17,897 nucleotides of DNA from JAHJQZ01 sp963676075 (lineage in GTDB: Bacteria; Pseudomonadota; Alphaproteobacteria; Rhizobiales; Devosiaceae): positions 1-17,897 of the forward strand of contig CAXXNZ010000032.1 of the NCBI GenBank assembly GCA_963676075.2, in the 5' to 3' direction. Each line of letters begins with the position of its first letter. The first letter of the stretch is position 1. The notes under the pieces were generated by a model. It saw nothing but the letters and a program-made list of their open reading frames with translations. It was not told the origin of the DNA and did no database searches. Positions 8,473-16,844 of the stretch are shown here, piece after piece. Position numbers and translations under genes: made by a program.

Positions 8473-8524
8473 GGAGCGGAGAACCGTCGGCCCTCCGCTC
8501 CTTGTGCAACCGGCCATCGGCCGG
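8473..8524 (-). other. Two stem-loops between EIIBC and esterase
   Basis: A perfect 9-bp inverted repeat (GGAGCGGAG 8473-8481 with CTCCGCTCC 8493-8501, 11-nt loop) and a perfect 6-bp one (CCGGCC 8510-8515 with GGCCGG 8519-8524, 3-nt loop). In the - strand transcript they follow the EIIBC stop by about 12 bases. There is no U tract, so they are more likely mRNA-stabilising or processing hairpins, or a Rho-type end, than an intrinsic terminator. Confidence 0.5.
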
Positions 8525-8536
8525 ATTTGCGTCAGC

Positions 8537-9973
8537 TCAGGCGGCTTTGGCCTTGAGCTTTTCGGCCGCCAGCATCGAGTCGTCATACATGAACAGGTAG
8601 GTGACGGCGGCGGTGCCGAAATAGGCGATCGCGATCATGACCATCAGGGCAATGAACGGCCCCATGGTCGGCCCGAGGAAGATCGGCAGGGTCAACAAGC
8701 CGGGGACCGCCATCACATAGGATGCGGCACCGAACATCATGACGATTGCGCCGCACACCGTGCCAAAGACGACGCCAGTGATGAACGGCTTGCCGAAGCG
8801 CAGGTTGAGGCCGTAGATCGCCGGTTCGGTGATGCCGAAGATACCCGACAGAGCGGCGCCGCCGGCCATGGCCTTGAGCTGGGTGTCGCGGGTCTTGAGG
8901 AAGATGCCGAGCGCGGCGCCGGCCTGGGCGAAGATCGCCGGGGTGACGGCAGCCGTCAGGCTGTCCTGGCCGAACGACACGATGTTGTTCAGCATGACCG
9001 GGACGAGACCCCAGTGGACGCCGAAGATCACGAAGACCTGCCACAGACCGCCAAAGATGCCGCCGGCGAGCCAGGGAGCGAAGCCGAATATGGCCTTGTA
9101 TCCGGCGCCGAGGCCAAAGGCGATGGTATTGGCGATCGGGCCGACAACAAGCAGAACCGCCGGCAGCATGACGGCGACGCAGATCATCGGAATGAGGAAG
9201 GGGCGGACCGAGGAATGGATCCAGCTCTTCAGCCAGCGTTCGAGCAGCGACATCACGTAGACGGCCAGAAGGATCGGAATGACCGTGGAGGCATAGCTGA
9301 TCGGCGGCACTGTGAAGCCGAGCAGGTTGATCGCGGTGCCAGAGGCCGCCGCCGCGGTGAGCGTCGGATAGAGCATGGCTCCGGCCAGCACCACGGCCAC
9401 ATAGGCATCCGCCTTGAAGCGCTTGGCGGCCGTGTAGGCCAAAAGGACAGGAAGGAAATAGAACACCGCATCGCCCGCGGCGTTCAGCACCAGATAGTTG
9501 CCGCCTGCCGGATCGATCCAGTTGAGCTTGACCAGAACCAGCGTGAAGCCCTTGAGCATACCGCCGGCGACCATGGCCGACAAAAGCGGGCTGAACAGGC
9601 TGGAGATGAGCTGGATGATGGAATTGAGAATGTTGCTGTTCTTGGAACGAATGGCGGCCTTGCGGGCCTTGGCATCGTCTTCGGAGCTTTCGGCTGCGTC
9701 CGCCTCGACGGGCGCTTCGGCGGTCACGTCGAGTTCGGTGACGACGGCGTCATAGGTGTCCGGCACGGTGTTGCCGATGACGACCTGATACTGGCCGCCG
9801 CTCTGGACCACTGCCACGACACCTTCAATGCCCTGGACGGCAGCCTTGTCGGCCTTGCCTTCGTCCTTGAGCGTGAAACGCAGTCGCGTGGCGCAATGGA
9901 CCACGGACTCGATGTTACCTTTACCGCCGACGCCGGCGATGATGGATTTTGCCTGTTGTGCGAGATCGCTCAC
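8537..9973 (-). CDS. PTS beta-glucoside transporter EIIBC
   Basis: 478 aa. The GTG start at 9973 is preferred over the longer TTG frame (9988) because GGGGAGA lies just upstream of it and the product begins like other EIIB domains. The IIB domain (about 1-85) carries the phosphocysteine in VVHCATRLRF (Cys27). An acidic linker (about 90-115) follows, then a IIC membrane domain (about 125-465) with several hydrophobic segments, FGVHWGLVPVM and the GITEPAIYGLNLRFGKPF signature of the glucose/beta-glucoside superfamily (BglF/AscF type). There is no fused IIA domain; that function is supplied by the IIA-HPr-EI fusion encoded upstream. Role: uptake and phosphorylation of beta-glucosides at the inner membrane. 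By analogy with BglF it also phosphorylates the antiterminator when no substrate is present. Its own RAT-terminator precedes it. Confidence 0.92.
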   Translation of the reverse strand: MSDLAQQAKSIIAGVGGKGNIESVVHCATRLRFTLKDEGKADKAAVQGIEGVVAVVQSGGQYQVVIGNTVPDTYDAVVTELDVTAEAPVEADAAESSEDDAKARKAAIRSKNSNILNSIIQLISSLFSPLLSAMVAGGMLKGFTLVLVKLNWIDPAGGNYLVLNAAGDAVFYFLPVLLAYTAAKRFKADAYVAVVLAGAMLYPTLTAAAASGTAINLLGFTVPPISYASTVIPILLAVYVMSLLERWLKSWIHSSVRPFLIPMICVAVMLPAVLLVVGPIANTIAFGLGAGYKAIFGFAPWLAGGIFGGLWQVFVIFGVHWGLVPVMLNNIVSFGQDSLTAAVTPAIFAQAGAALGIFLKTRDTQLKAMAGGAALSGIFGITEPAIYGLNLRFGKPFITGVVFGTVCGAIVMMFGAASYVMAVPGLLTLPIFLGPTMGPFIALMVMIAIAYFGTAAVTYLFMYDDSMLAAEKLKAKAA

Positions 9974-10065
9974 AATGCGTCTCCCCAAAAAGCCGGAGGA
10001 TCCGGCCCGGTGATGTGGTGAAATTTGGGGTATTGCCCAGGGCCTCGGCAGGCCTGTTCAGAGAC

Positions 10066-10104
10066 AAAAAAACCCGAGACGACCGGCTTCGGTCATTCTC
10101 AGGT
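10066..10104 (-). terminator. RAT-linked intrinsic terminator upstream of EIIBC
   Basis: Read on the - strand: ACCTGAGA (10104-10097) pairs with TCTCGGGT (10079-10072, one G-U), with an inner TGACCG/CGGTCG stem, followed by a seven-T tract (10072-10066). Its 5' arm shares the ACC at 10104-10102 with the end of the RAT, so the two structures exclude each other. It lies about 90 bases before the EIIBC start. Confidence 0.85.
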
Positions 10105-10130
10105 GTTGCCCGTCGCGACGGTTACAATCC
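10102..10130 (-). promoter_or_regulatory. RAT antiterminator element (EIIBC leader)
   Basis: A 29-nt match to the BglG/LicT RNA target on the - strand: GGATTGTAACCG, five variable bases (TCGCG), then ACGGGCAACACC. The classical element has the CTG/CAG inner stem where this has CCG/CGG. It is one of three copies in the window, differing from the others mainly in the variable loop and in AACACC instead of AAGACC. Predicted to be bound by the CAT domain of the antiterminator encoded at 14787-15623. Confidence 0.88.
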
Positions 10131-10138
10131 CAATGTGG

Positions 10139-10152
10139 GCACCAATTGGTGC
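10139..10152. promoter_or_regulatory. 14-bp perfect palindrome near EIIBC transcription start
   Basis: GCACCAATTGGTGC is fully self-complementary. It lies just downstream of the proposed -10 of the EIIBC promoter and nine bases upstream of the RAT, a position suited to a repressor operator. The cognate protein is unknown. Confidence 0.45.
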
Positions 10153-10159
10153 GTAGTTT

Positions 10160-10188
10160 TTGGTAGCAAGTGCACACCGATTAGGCAA
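10160..10188 (-). promoter_or_regulatory. Candidate sigma-70-type promoter for EIIBC
   Basis: On the - strand TTGCCT (10188-10183) and TACCAA (10165-10160) are separated by 17 bases, placing transcription start near 10153, before the RAT. The -10 is a weak match. It implies EIIBC is transcribed separately from the glucosidase-EI operon. Confidence 0.4.
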
Positions 10189-10202
10189 GAAACAATCGGT
10201 GT
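10174..10202. promoter_or_regulatory. 9-bp perfect inverted repeat overlapping EIIBC -35
   Basis: ACACCGATT (10174-10182) and AATCGGTGT (10194-10202) form perfect 9-bp arms with an 11-bp gap, about two helical turns centre to centre. This is operator geometry for a dimeric DNA-binding protein. The proposed -35 lies in the gap, so occupancy would affect EIIBC transcription. Confidence 0.5.
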
Positions 10203-10210
10203 TTGGTAGC

Positions 10211-10247
10211 TCCGGCCGGAGCGACGAAGCGTCGCGCCCCGGCCGGA
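10211..10247 (-). terminator. Strong GC hairpin after the EI-fusion gene
   Basis: TCCGGCCGG (10211-10219) pairs with CCGGCCGGA (10239-10247), with a further GCGAC/GTCGC stem inside and loop GAAGC. It follows the EI-fusion stop (10255) by about 7 bases on the - strand. There is no T tract, so it is a terminator-like or 3'-protecting hairpin marking the end of the glucosidase-EI transcript. Confidence 0.45.
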
Positions 10248-10254
10248 AAGGACG

Positions 10255-12777
<2,523 letters not shown>

Positions 12778-12782
12778 AACAA

Positions 12783-12788
12783 CCTCCT
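12783..12788 (-). promoter_or_regulatory. Ribosome binding site fixing the EI-fusion start
   Basis: AGGAGG on the - strand, five bases before GTG 12777. It lies inside the longer TTG-initiated frame, so it argues for the shorter protein. Confidence 0.7.
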
Positions 12789-12819
12789 TTTGTGGCAACA
12801 GAAACGATGCGGCTCAGCC

Positions 12820-14238
12820 CTAAAGGACCGACGCACCATTGCTGGCGATGATGTCCTTGTAGTGCCCGAAGCTCTTTTTGCGCGTGCGCTTCAGAGAACC
12901 GTTGCCGTCATTGTCGCGGTCGACATGAATGAAGCCATAGCGCTTCTTCATCTCGCCCGTACCGGCACTGACGATATCGATCGGCCCCCACCAGGTGTAG
13001 CCCATGATCTCGCAGCCATCGGCAACGGCCTCGGCCAGCGCCTTCACATGCGCGTCGAGATATTCGATGCGGTAATCGTCTTCAATCGTGCCGTCCGGCT
13101 TGACATCATCTGCGGCGCCAAAACCGTTCTCGACGATGAACAAGGGTTTCTGATAGCGGTCCCAGAGCTCGTTACACACATAGCGCAGCCCGATCGGGTC
13201 GATCGGCCAGCCCCAGGCGGACTTTTCGAGATAGGGATTGTCCTTGCCGTCGACGCCGCCCGTATTGCCGAGAATCGGCATGCCCGCCTCGAAGGTCGAG
13301 GTGAAATAGTACGAGAAGCCGTAATAATCGGCCGTATTGGCGGCCAGCGCCTCCAGGTCGCCCTCGGCGATTTCCAGCTCGAAGCCCGCTTCGCGGAACA
13401 TCCGCCAGGCATAGTTCGGATAGGCGCCACGCAGCAGCACGTCCGAATAGATCAAGGCGCGCTGGCGCACCTGCATGGTGGCAAGCACGTCTTCGGGCTT
13501 GCAGGTCGCCGGATAGATGCCACCCGCCTGCAGCATGCAGCCGAGTTTACCGTCGGGAACCAGTTCGTGACAGGCCTTGGCGGCCAGAGCCGAGGCGAGG
13601 AACATGTGGTGCGACGCCTGGAAGATCTGGCGCTGCTTTTCGGCTTCGTCGGCATCCTCGGGGATCTCGATCCCGGCGGCGGCGAGCGGAATGACCGCAG
13701 CCATGTTGATCTCGTTGAAGCCCATATAGAGCTTCACCCGGTCGCCGAAGCGCATGAACACCGTCCTGACATAGTGCTCGAAGAACCCGATCAACTCGCG
13801 GTTGAGCCAGCCGCCGTACTTGCGCACCAGATGGATCGGCGGCTCGTAATGGGAAAGCGTCACGACCGGCTGGATGCCGTTTTTCAGCATCTCGTCGAAC
13901 AGCTTGTCGTAAAAAGCCAGACCGTCCTCATTGGGCTCGGCTTCGTCGCCCATCGGGAAAATACGCGACCAGGCAATCGAGGTGCGCACGGCCTTGAAGC
14001 CCATTTCGGCGAACAGCGCGATGTCCTCGGGGTAGCGATGATAGAAGTCGATGGCCGTGTGATAGGGATAATAGGCATTGGGGTCGACTTCGGCGTCGGC
14101 CTTGCCCGACAGCAGTCCGCCACGGGTCAGGTCGGACACCGACAGGCCCTTGCCGCCTTCGTTCCAGCCACCCTCGACCTGATTGGCGGAAATCGCGCCG
14201 CCCCAGAGAAAATCCTTCGGAAAACCGAGTTCGGTCAT
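12820..14238 (-). CDS. GH1 6-phospho-beta-glucosidase
   Basis: 472 aa from ATG 14238 (GGAG eight bases upstream) to TAG 12822-12820. Glycoside hydrolase family 1 throughout: FLWGGAISANQVEGGW at the N terminus, YMGFNEINM (acid/base Glu176), LFIVENGFG (nucleophile Glu370), YTWWGPIDIVSAGTGEMKKRYGFIHVD. The Ser424...Lys432/Tyr434 pattern in the last block is the phosphate-binding site that separates 6-phospho-beta-glucosidases (BglA/AscB/BglB type) from plain beta-glucosidases. It cleaves the 6-phosphorylated glucoside delivered by EIIBC to glucose 6-phosphate and an aglycone in the cytoplasm. First gene of the - strand operon, preceded by a long leader with a RAT and terminator, so expression should depend on antitermination. 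Confidence 0.94.
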   Translation of the reverse strand: MTELGFPKDFLWGGAISANQVEGGWNEGGKGLSVSDLTRGGLLSGKADAEVDPNAYYPYHTAIDFYHRYPEDIALFAEMGFKAVRTSIAWSRIFPMGDEAEPNEDGLAFYDKLFDEMLKNGIQPVVTLSHYEPPIHLVRKYGGWLNRELIGFFEHYVRTVFMRFGDRVKLYMGFNEINMAAVIPLAAAGIEIPEDADEAEKQRQIFQASHHMFLASALAAKACHELVPDGKLGCMLQAGGIYPATCKPEDVLATMQVRQRALIYSDVLLRGAYPNYAWRMFREAGFELEIAEGDLEALAANTADYYGFSYYFTSTFEAGMPILGNTGGVDGKDNPYLEKSAWGWPIDPIGLRYVCNELWDRYQKPLFIVENGFGAADDVKPDGTIEDDYRIEYLDAHVKALAEAVADGCEIMGYTWWGPIDIVSAGTGEMKKRYGFIHVDRDNDGNGSLKRTRKKSFGHYKDIIASNGASVL

Positions 14239-14414
14239 TGTGAAAGCTCCATTTGCGTTGCGCAGATGCTCGACGCCGCGCTGGTCTTGCGGAGTTCGCG
14301 TTTCAGCAGGGAATGGAAAACCGGCCTTGTGGCGCAGTCACAAACCATTTCATGCCTTTGCGCGACGGAGTCGCCTGCATGAATGGCCCTCGGAGTTCAC
14401 CTCGCACGGGCCAG
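14239..14414 (-). other. Leader between RAT-terminator and glucosidase start
   Basis: About 175 bases of untranslated leader on the - strand, from the T tract to the glucosidase ATG. Apart from the GGAG ribosome binding site (14250-14247 region) and a weak 25-codon open frame (14380-14303), nothing recognisable was seen. Confidence 0.5.
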
Positions 14415-14450
14415 AAAAAAAGCGAGCCAGCCATTTGGCCATGCTCACTT
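14415..14450 (-). terminator. RAT-linked intrinsic terminator upstream of glucosidase operon
   Basis: On the - strand AGTGAGC (14449-14443) pairs with GCTCGCT (14427-14421, one G-U), an inner GCC/GGC stem closes an AAAT loop, and seven T follow (14421-14415). Unlike the other two copies, its 5' arm starts right after the RAT rather than inside it. Confidence 0.78.
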
Positions 14451-14451
14451 C

Positions 14452-14480
14452 GGTCTTGCCCGCTTCCACGGTTACAATCC
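14452..14480 (-). promoter_or_regulatory. RAT antiterminator element (glucosidase operon leader)
   Basis: A 29-nt element on the - strand: GGATTGTAACCG, variable TGGAA, then GCGGGCAAGACC. It agrees with the copies at 14628 (+) and 10130 (-) in all conserved blocks. It lies about 215-240 bases before the glucosidase ATG. Confidence 0.9.
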
Positions 14481-14512
14481 TGTCACGCGCCGCCATTGCG
14501 GCACGCGAGGCG

Positions 14513-14541
14513 AAACTAGGAGCCTTGGCTTGCAACGTCAA
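14513..14541 (-). promoter_or_regulatory. Candidate sigma-70-type promoter for glucosidase operon
   Basis: On the - strand TTGACG (14541-14536) and TAGTTT (14518-14513) are separated by 17 bases. Transcription would start near 14506, about 25 bases before the RAT. Confidence 0.5.
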
Positions 14542-14589
14542 GCGACCGGGAAGTCGCACCCATCAGGAGAACCCGGTTCTGTGGGCGGA

Positions 14590-14618
14590 TTGCTAAGCCA
14601 TGCTTCATCGTTTATTCT
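14590..14618 (+). promoter_or_regulatory. Candidate sigma-70-type promoter for antiterminator gene
   Basis: TTGCTA (14590-14595) and TATTCT (14613-14618) with exactly 17 bases between them. The predicted start, about 14625, is only a few bases before the RAT at 14628, so the RAT would sit at the extreme 5' end of the transcript. Confidence 0.6.
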
Positions 14619-14627
14619 CCATTTTAT

Positions 14628-14656
14628 GGATTGTTACCGCCTCGGCGGGCAAGACC
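14628..14656 (+). promoter_or_regulatory. RAT antiterminator element (antiterminator gene leader)
   Basis: GGATTGTTACCG, variable CCTCG, then GCGGGCAAGACC. It is the copy closest to the classical bgl/lic sequence (TTAC rather than TAAC). Its position before the antiterminator's own gene indicates autoregulation. Confidence 0.92.
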
Positions 14657-14688
14657 TGACTTCGGGACCGCCCGGGTCAGGTTTTTTT
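14654..14688 (+). terminator. RAT-linked intrinsic terminator upstream of antiterminator gene
   Basis: ACCTGAC (14654-14660) pairs with GTCAGGT (14676-14682); an inner CGGG/CCCG stem closes an ACCG loop, and a seven-T tract follows (14682-14688). The first three bases of the stem are the last three of the RAT, so only one of the two structures can form. Confidence 0.92.
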
Positions 14689-14715
14689 GTATGTGCGAGT
14701 GGTAACAGGGAGGCA

Positions 14716-14742
14716 GGCTCGTCCGTGGGGACGGCGCGAGCC
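14716..14742 (+). other. Second hairpin in the antiterminator leader
   Basis: GGCTCG (14716-14721) pairs with CGAGCC (14737-14742), and CCGT with ACGG inside, loop GGGG. It lies between the terminator and the ATG (14787). No U tract and no visible overlap with the ribosome binding region; it may simply stabilise the leader. Confidence 0.4.
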
Positions 14743-14786
14743 ATGCGATACGCGAACAAGGCGCGGGGGGCGCTCGGGAAACGACC

Positions 14787-15623
14787 ATGCGTATTATCAA
14801 GGTGTTCAACAACAACGTCGCCCTGGTGCGTGACGACGCCGGGGACGAACTGGTGGTGCAAGGGCGTGGCATTGCCTTTCAGGCCCGGGCTGGCGACAAG
14901 CTCGACGCGGCGCTGATCGAACGGCGCTTCATGCCGGAACCGACCGGCACGCCGGAGCAATTGGCCCAGCAGGTTGCCGATATCCCCCCCGAATTACTGC
15001 AGCTGGCCGAGCGCATTCTGTCGCTGGGGCCGGAATTCGATCTCGCGCTCGACCCGCGCGCGACCGTGGCGCTGGCCGATCACATCTCCATCGCGCTCAG
15101 CCGCGTGGCGGCCGGACAAAAGCTCGACAATCCGCTCGAGCCGGAAGTGCGCACCCTGTACGAGCGCGAGTTCAGGCTTGGACTGCGCGCCATCGAGGTG
15201 ATCCGCGAGGTTTCCAGCGTGCGCCTGCCGGAATCCGAGGCCGTTTCGCTGGCCCTGCATTTCGTCAACGCCCAGGCCGGCGCCCAGGTGTTAAGCGAGG
15301 CGGTGCGCACGGCGCAGTTGATCCGCAGAATTCTAGCCATCATCGAGGCGGAATACGGAGAGGCCTACGCCAACCGTCCGCCCTATAGCGAAGCGCGCTT
15401 TGCCACGCATCTGCGCTACTTGTTCCTCACCCATCTGATGGGCAAGCAGCACCAGCTTCTGGTTCCCCAGATGGCGAACTCGTTTCGCGACGACGACCCA
15501 CGCGCCTATGACTGCGCGTCTCGCATCGCGGCCTATATCGAGGAAAAGATGGGCTGGCAGATCGGCAGTGATGAAACCGCATACATGGCCCTGCACATCC
15601 AGCGCATGACAATGGCCGGCTGA
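14787..15623 (+). CDS. BglG/LicT-family transcription antiterminator (CAT-PRD1-PRD2)
   Basis: 278 aa from ATG 14787 to TGA 15621-15623. The N-terminal CAT RNA-binding domain (about 1-55) has MRIIKVFNNNVALV and GRGIAFQARAGD. PRD1 (about 65-170) has VALADHISIAL (His99) and LALHFVNAQ (His158); PRD2 (about 171-278) has FATHLRYLF (His208) and AYMALHIQRM (His270). These four histidines fall within one residue of the phosphorylatable ones in B. subtilis LicT (100, 159, 207, 269). Expected action: when dephosphorylated on PRD1, the dimer binds RAT RNA and blocks the adjoining terminator, switching on beta-glucoside genes. Three matching RAT sites are present in the window. It is divergent from the glucosidase operon and autoregulated through its own leader. 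The ribosome binding site is weak (GGGAAA). Confidence 0.95.
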   Translation: MRIIKVFNNNVALVRDDAGDELVVQGRGIAFQARAGDKLDAALIERRFMPEPTGTPEQLAQQVADIPPELLQLAERILSLGPEFDLALDPRATVALADHISIALSRVAAGQKLDNPLEPEVRTLYEREFRLGLRAIEVIREVSSVRLPESEAVSLALHFVNAQAGAQVLSEAVRTAQLIRRILAIIEAEYGEAYANRPPYSEARFATHLRYLFLTHLMGKQHQLLVPQMANSFRDDDPRAYDCASRIAAYIEEKMGWQIGSDETAYMALHIQRMTMAG

Positions 15624-15718
15624 GCAAGGCGCAGACCTGTCGGACCAGAATTGCCCGCGCGATGCGGCGGCATTGCAGGGCGCAAGCCTGTCCTTGGGGT
15701 TGGGTCGAAACCCTGTAC

Positions 15719-16672
15719 CTAAGTGTTTCCCGTCAGCATCGAAGGAGAGTAAACCTCGCCCTCGATCAAGCCTTCGCTCAGCGCAACTTGCGTTTCTGTG
15801 CTGATGATTTCCGCCAGACCGTTGACGACCGGATTGCTGCGCTGCGCCTTGGAAATCGTCAGCAGGAAGTAGATTATCAGATCAGGATCGACCACCCGCT
15901 GAAACACCAGTTTGTCGTCCCCCTCGCTTCCATGCATGAGACTCCTGGCAATGATCGTGGCCGCATGTCCGTCGCGGATCATTTGGCGCACTGCCGGGAA
16001 ATCTTCGACAATGGCATAAGGGCGAAGGGTGATGTTCCGGTCGCGGGCCGCGTCAACGACGATCCGTCCGATGGCATTCTGCCGGGAGTGCAGGAAAAGC
16101 GGATAGGTCGCTGCCTTGGCAAAGGTGATCGTCTCGCTGGGTTCATCCTTGACGGTCGCCGCGCTGGCAATGAAATGGAGCGGCGCCTGCATCAAAGTCT
16201 GCGTCGTGTAGCCGGAGCTCGGACGCTCCGAATTCATGACCGCGATGTCGACGTGATCATTGGCAACCCATTCCTGCACGAGGGCGCTGGTTCCGCCAAT
16301 CGTACGCAGTTCGACACCGGGAAAGCGCTGCGTGAAAGCGGCGATCACACGCGAGCTTAAGGGCAAACTTATCGTTGTGGTCCAGCCCAACCGGATCGAC
16401 CCGGTGGTGGTGGGGCGCCGCGCCAGCATGGTGAGCTTGGCGGAGTCCAGGCCCGACACATGATCGGCTATCGAAGCCTGGAATGCCGCGCCTTCGCCCG
16501 TCAGGGTGACCCCGCGACCGTTTCGGCTGAACAGCACCGTCCCGAGCTCGCGTTCCAGCAGGCGGATGTCGCGGCTGAGCGCCGGCTGCGCCACGCCGAT
16601 GATCTGCGCCGCCTTGGTGAAACTGCCAGCATCGGCAATGGCCAGAAAATTGCGCAATTGCCTGAGTTCCAA
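15719..16672 (-). CDS. LysR-type transcriptional regulator
   Basis: 317 aa from TTG 16672, preceded by GGGAGG at five bases, giving the typical LysR opening MELRQLRNFLAIADAGSF; a TTG at 16690 would add six residues. The winged helix-turn-helix is clear (SFTKAAQIIGVAQPALSRDIRLLERELGTVLF split over residues about 16-48), followed by a RGVTLTGEGAAF turn and linker helix. The effector-binding domain begins near 85 (GSIRLGWTT) with the usual two-lobe pattern. Stop TAG 15721-15719, convergent with the antiterminator gene (95 bases apart, no terminator recognised). It is divergent from the ABC substrate-binding protein, the usual arrangement for a LysR controlling its neighbour. Effector unknown. 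Confidence 0.9.
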   Translation of the reverse strand: MELRQLRNFLAIADAGSFTKAAQIIGVAQPALSRDIRLLERELGTVLFSRNGRGVTLTGEGAAFQASIADHVSGLDSAKLTMLARRPTTTGSIRLGWTTTISLPLSSRVIAAFTQRFPGVELRTIGGTSALVQEWVANDHVDIAVMNSERPSSGYTTQTLMQAPLHFIASAATVKDEPSETITFAKAATYPLFLHSRQNAIGRIVVDAARDRNITLRPYAIVEDFPAVRQMIRDGHAATIIARSLMHGSEGDDKLVFQRVVDPDLIIYFLLTISKAQRSNPVVNGLAEIISTETQVALSEGLIEGEVYSPSMLTGNT

Positions 16673-16700
16673 CTCGGCCTCCCGCTCCAAGCGATAAATG

Positions 16701-16740
16701 ATTGCTATGGCTCATTCGAGATATAGCAATTCTTTATATC
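16701..16740. promoter_or_regulatory. Inverted repeats between LysR and ABC genes (likely LysR sites)
   Basis: Two overlapping repeats: ATTGCTA (16701-16707) with TAGCAAT (16724-16730), perfect 7-bp arms; and GATATA (16720-16725) with TATATC (16735-16740), which contains a T-N11-A pair (16724, 16736) as in LysR boxes. The AT-rich stretch probably also holds the divergent promoters; I could not place them reliably. Confidence 0.5.
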
Positions 16741-16844
16741 TGCTAGAGCCGCAGTCGCCTAGGTCTGCCCAAATGCCGATGATAGCGTCCCCCTCCAACA
16801 ATCAGCGGGCCGGTCAACGGCACCTGCGAAATCTTGAGGAGGAG

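Noticed and set aside
8471..10021. Long + strand open frame (about 516 codons) opposite EIIBC
   Set aside because: It is antisense to a clear membrane transporter; composition is rich in Asp, Gly, Arg and His as expected of a mirror frame in GC-rich DNA, and no domain is recognisable.
14303..14380. 25-codon - strand open frame in the glucosidase leader as a leader peptide
   Set aside because: Weak ribosome binding site, no run of regulatory codons and no pairing with a second attenuator; the RAT already explains control.
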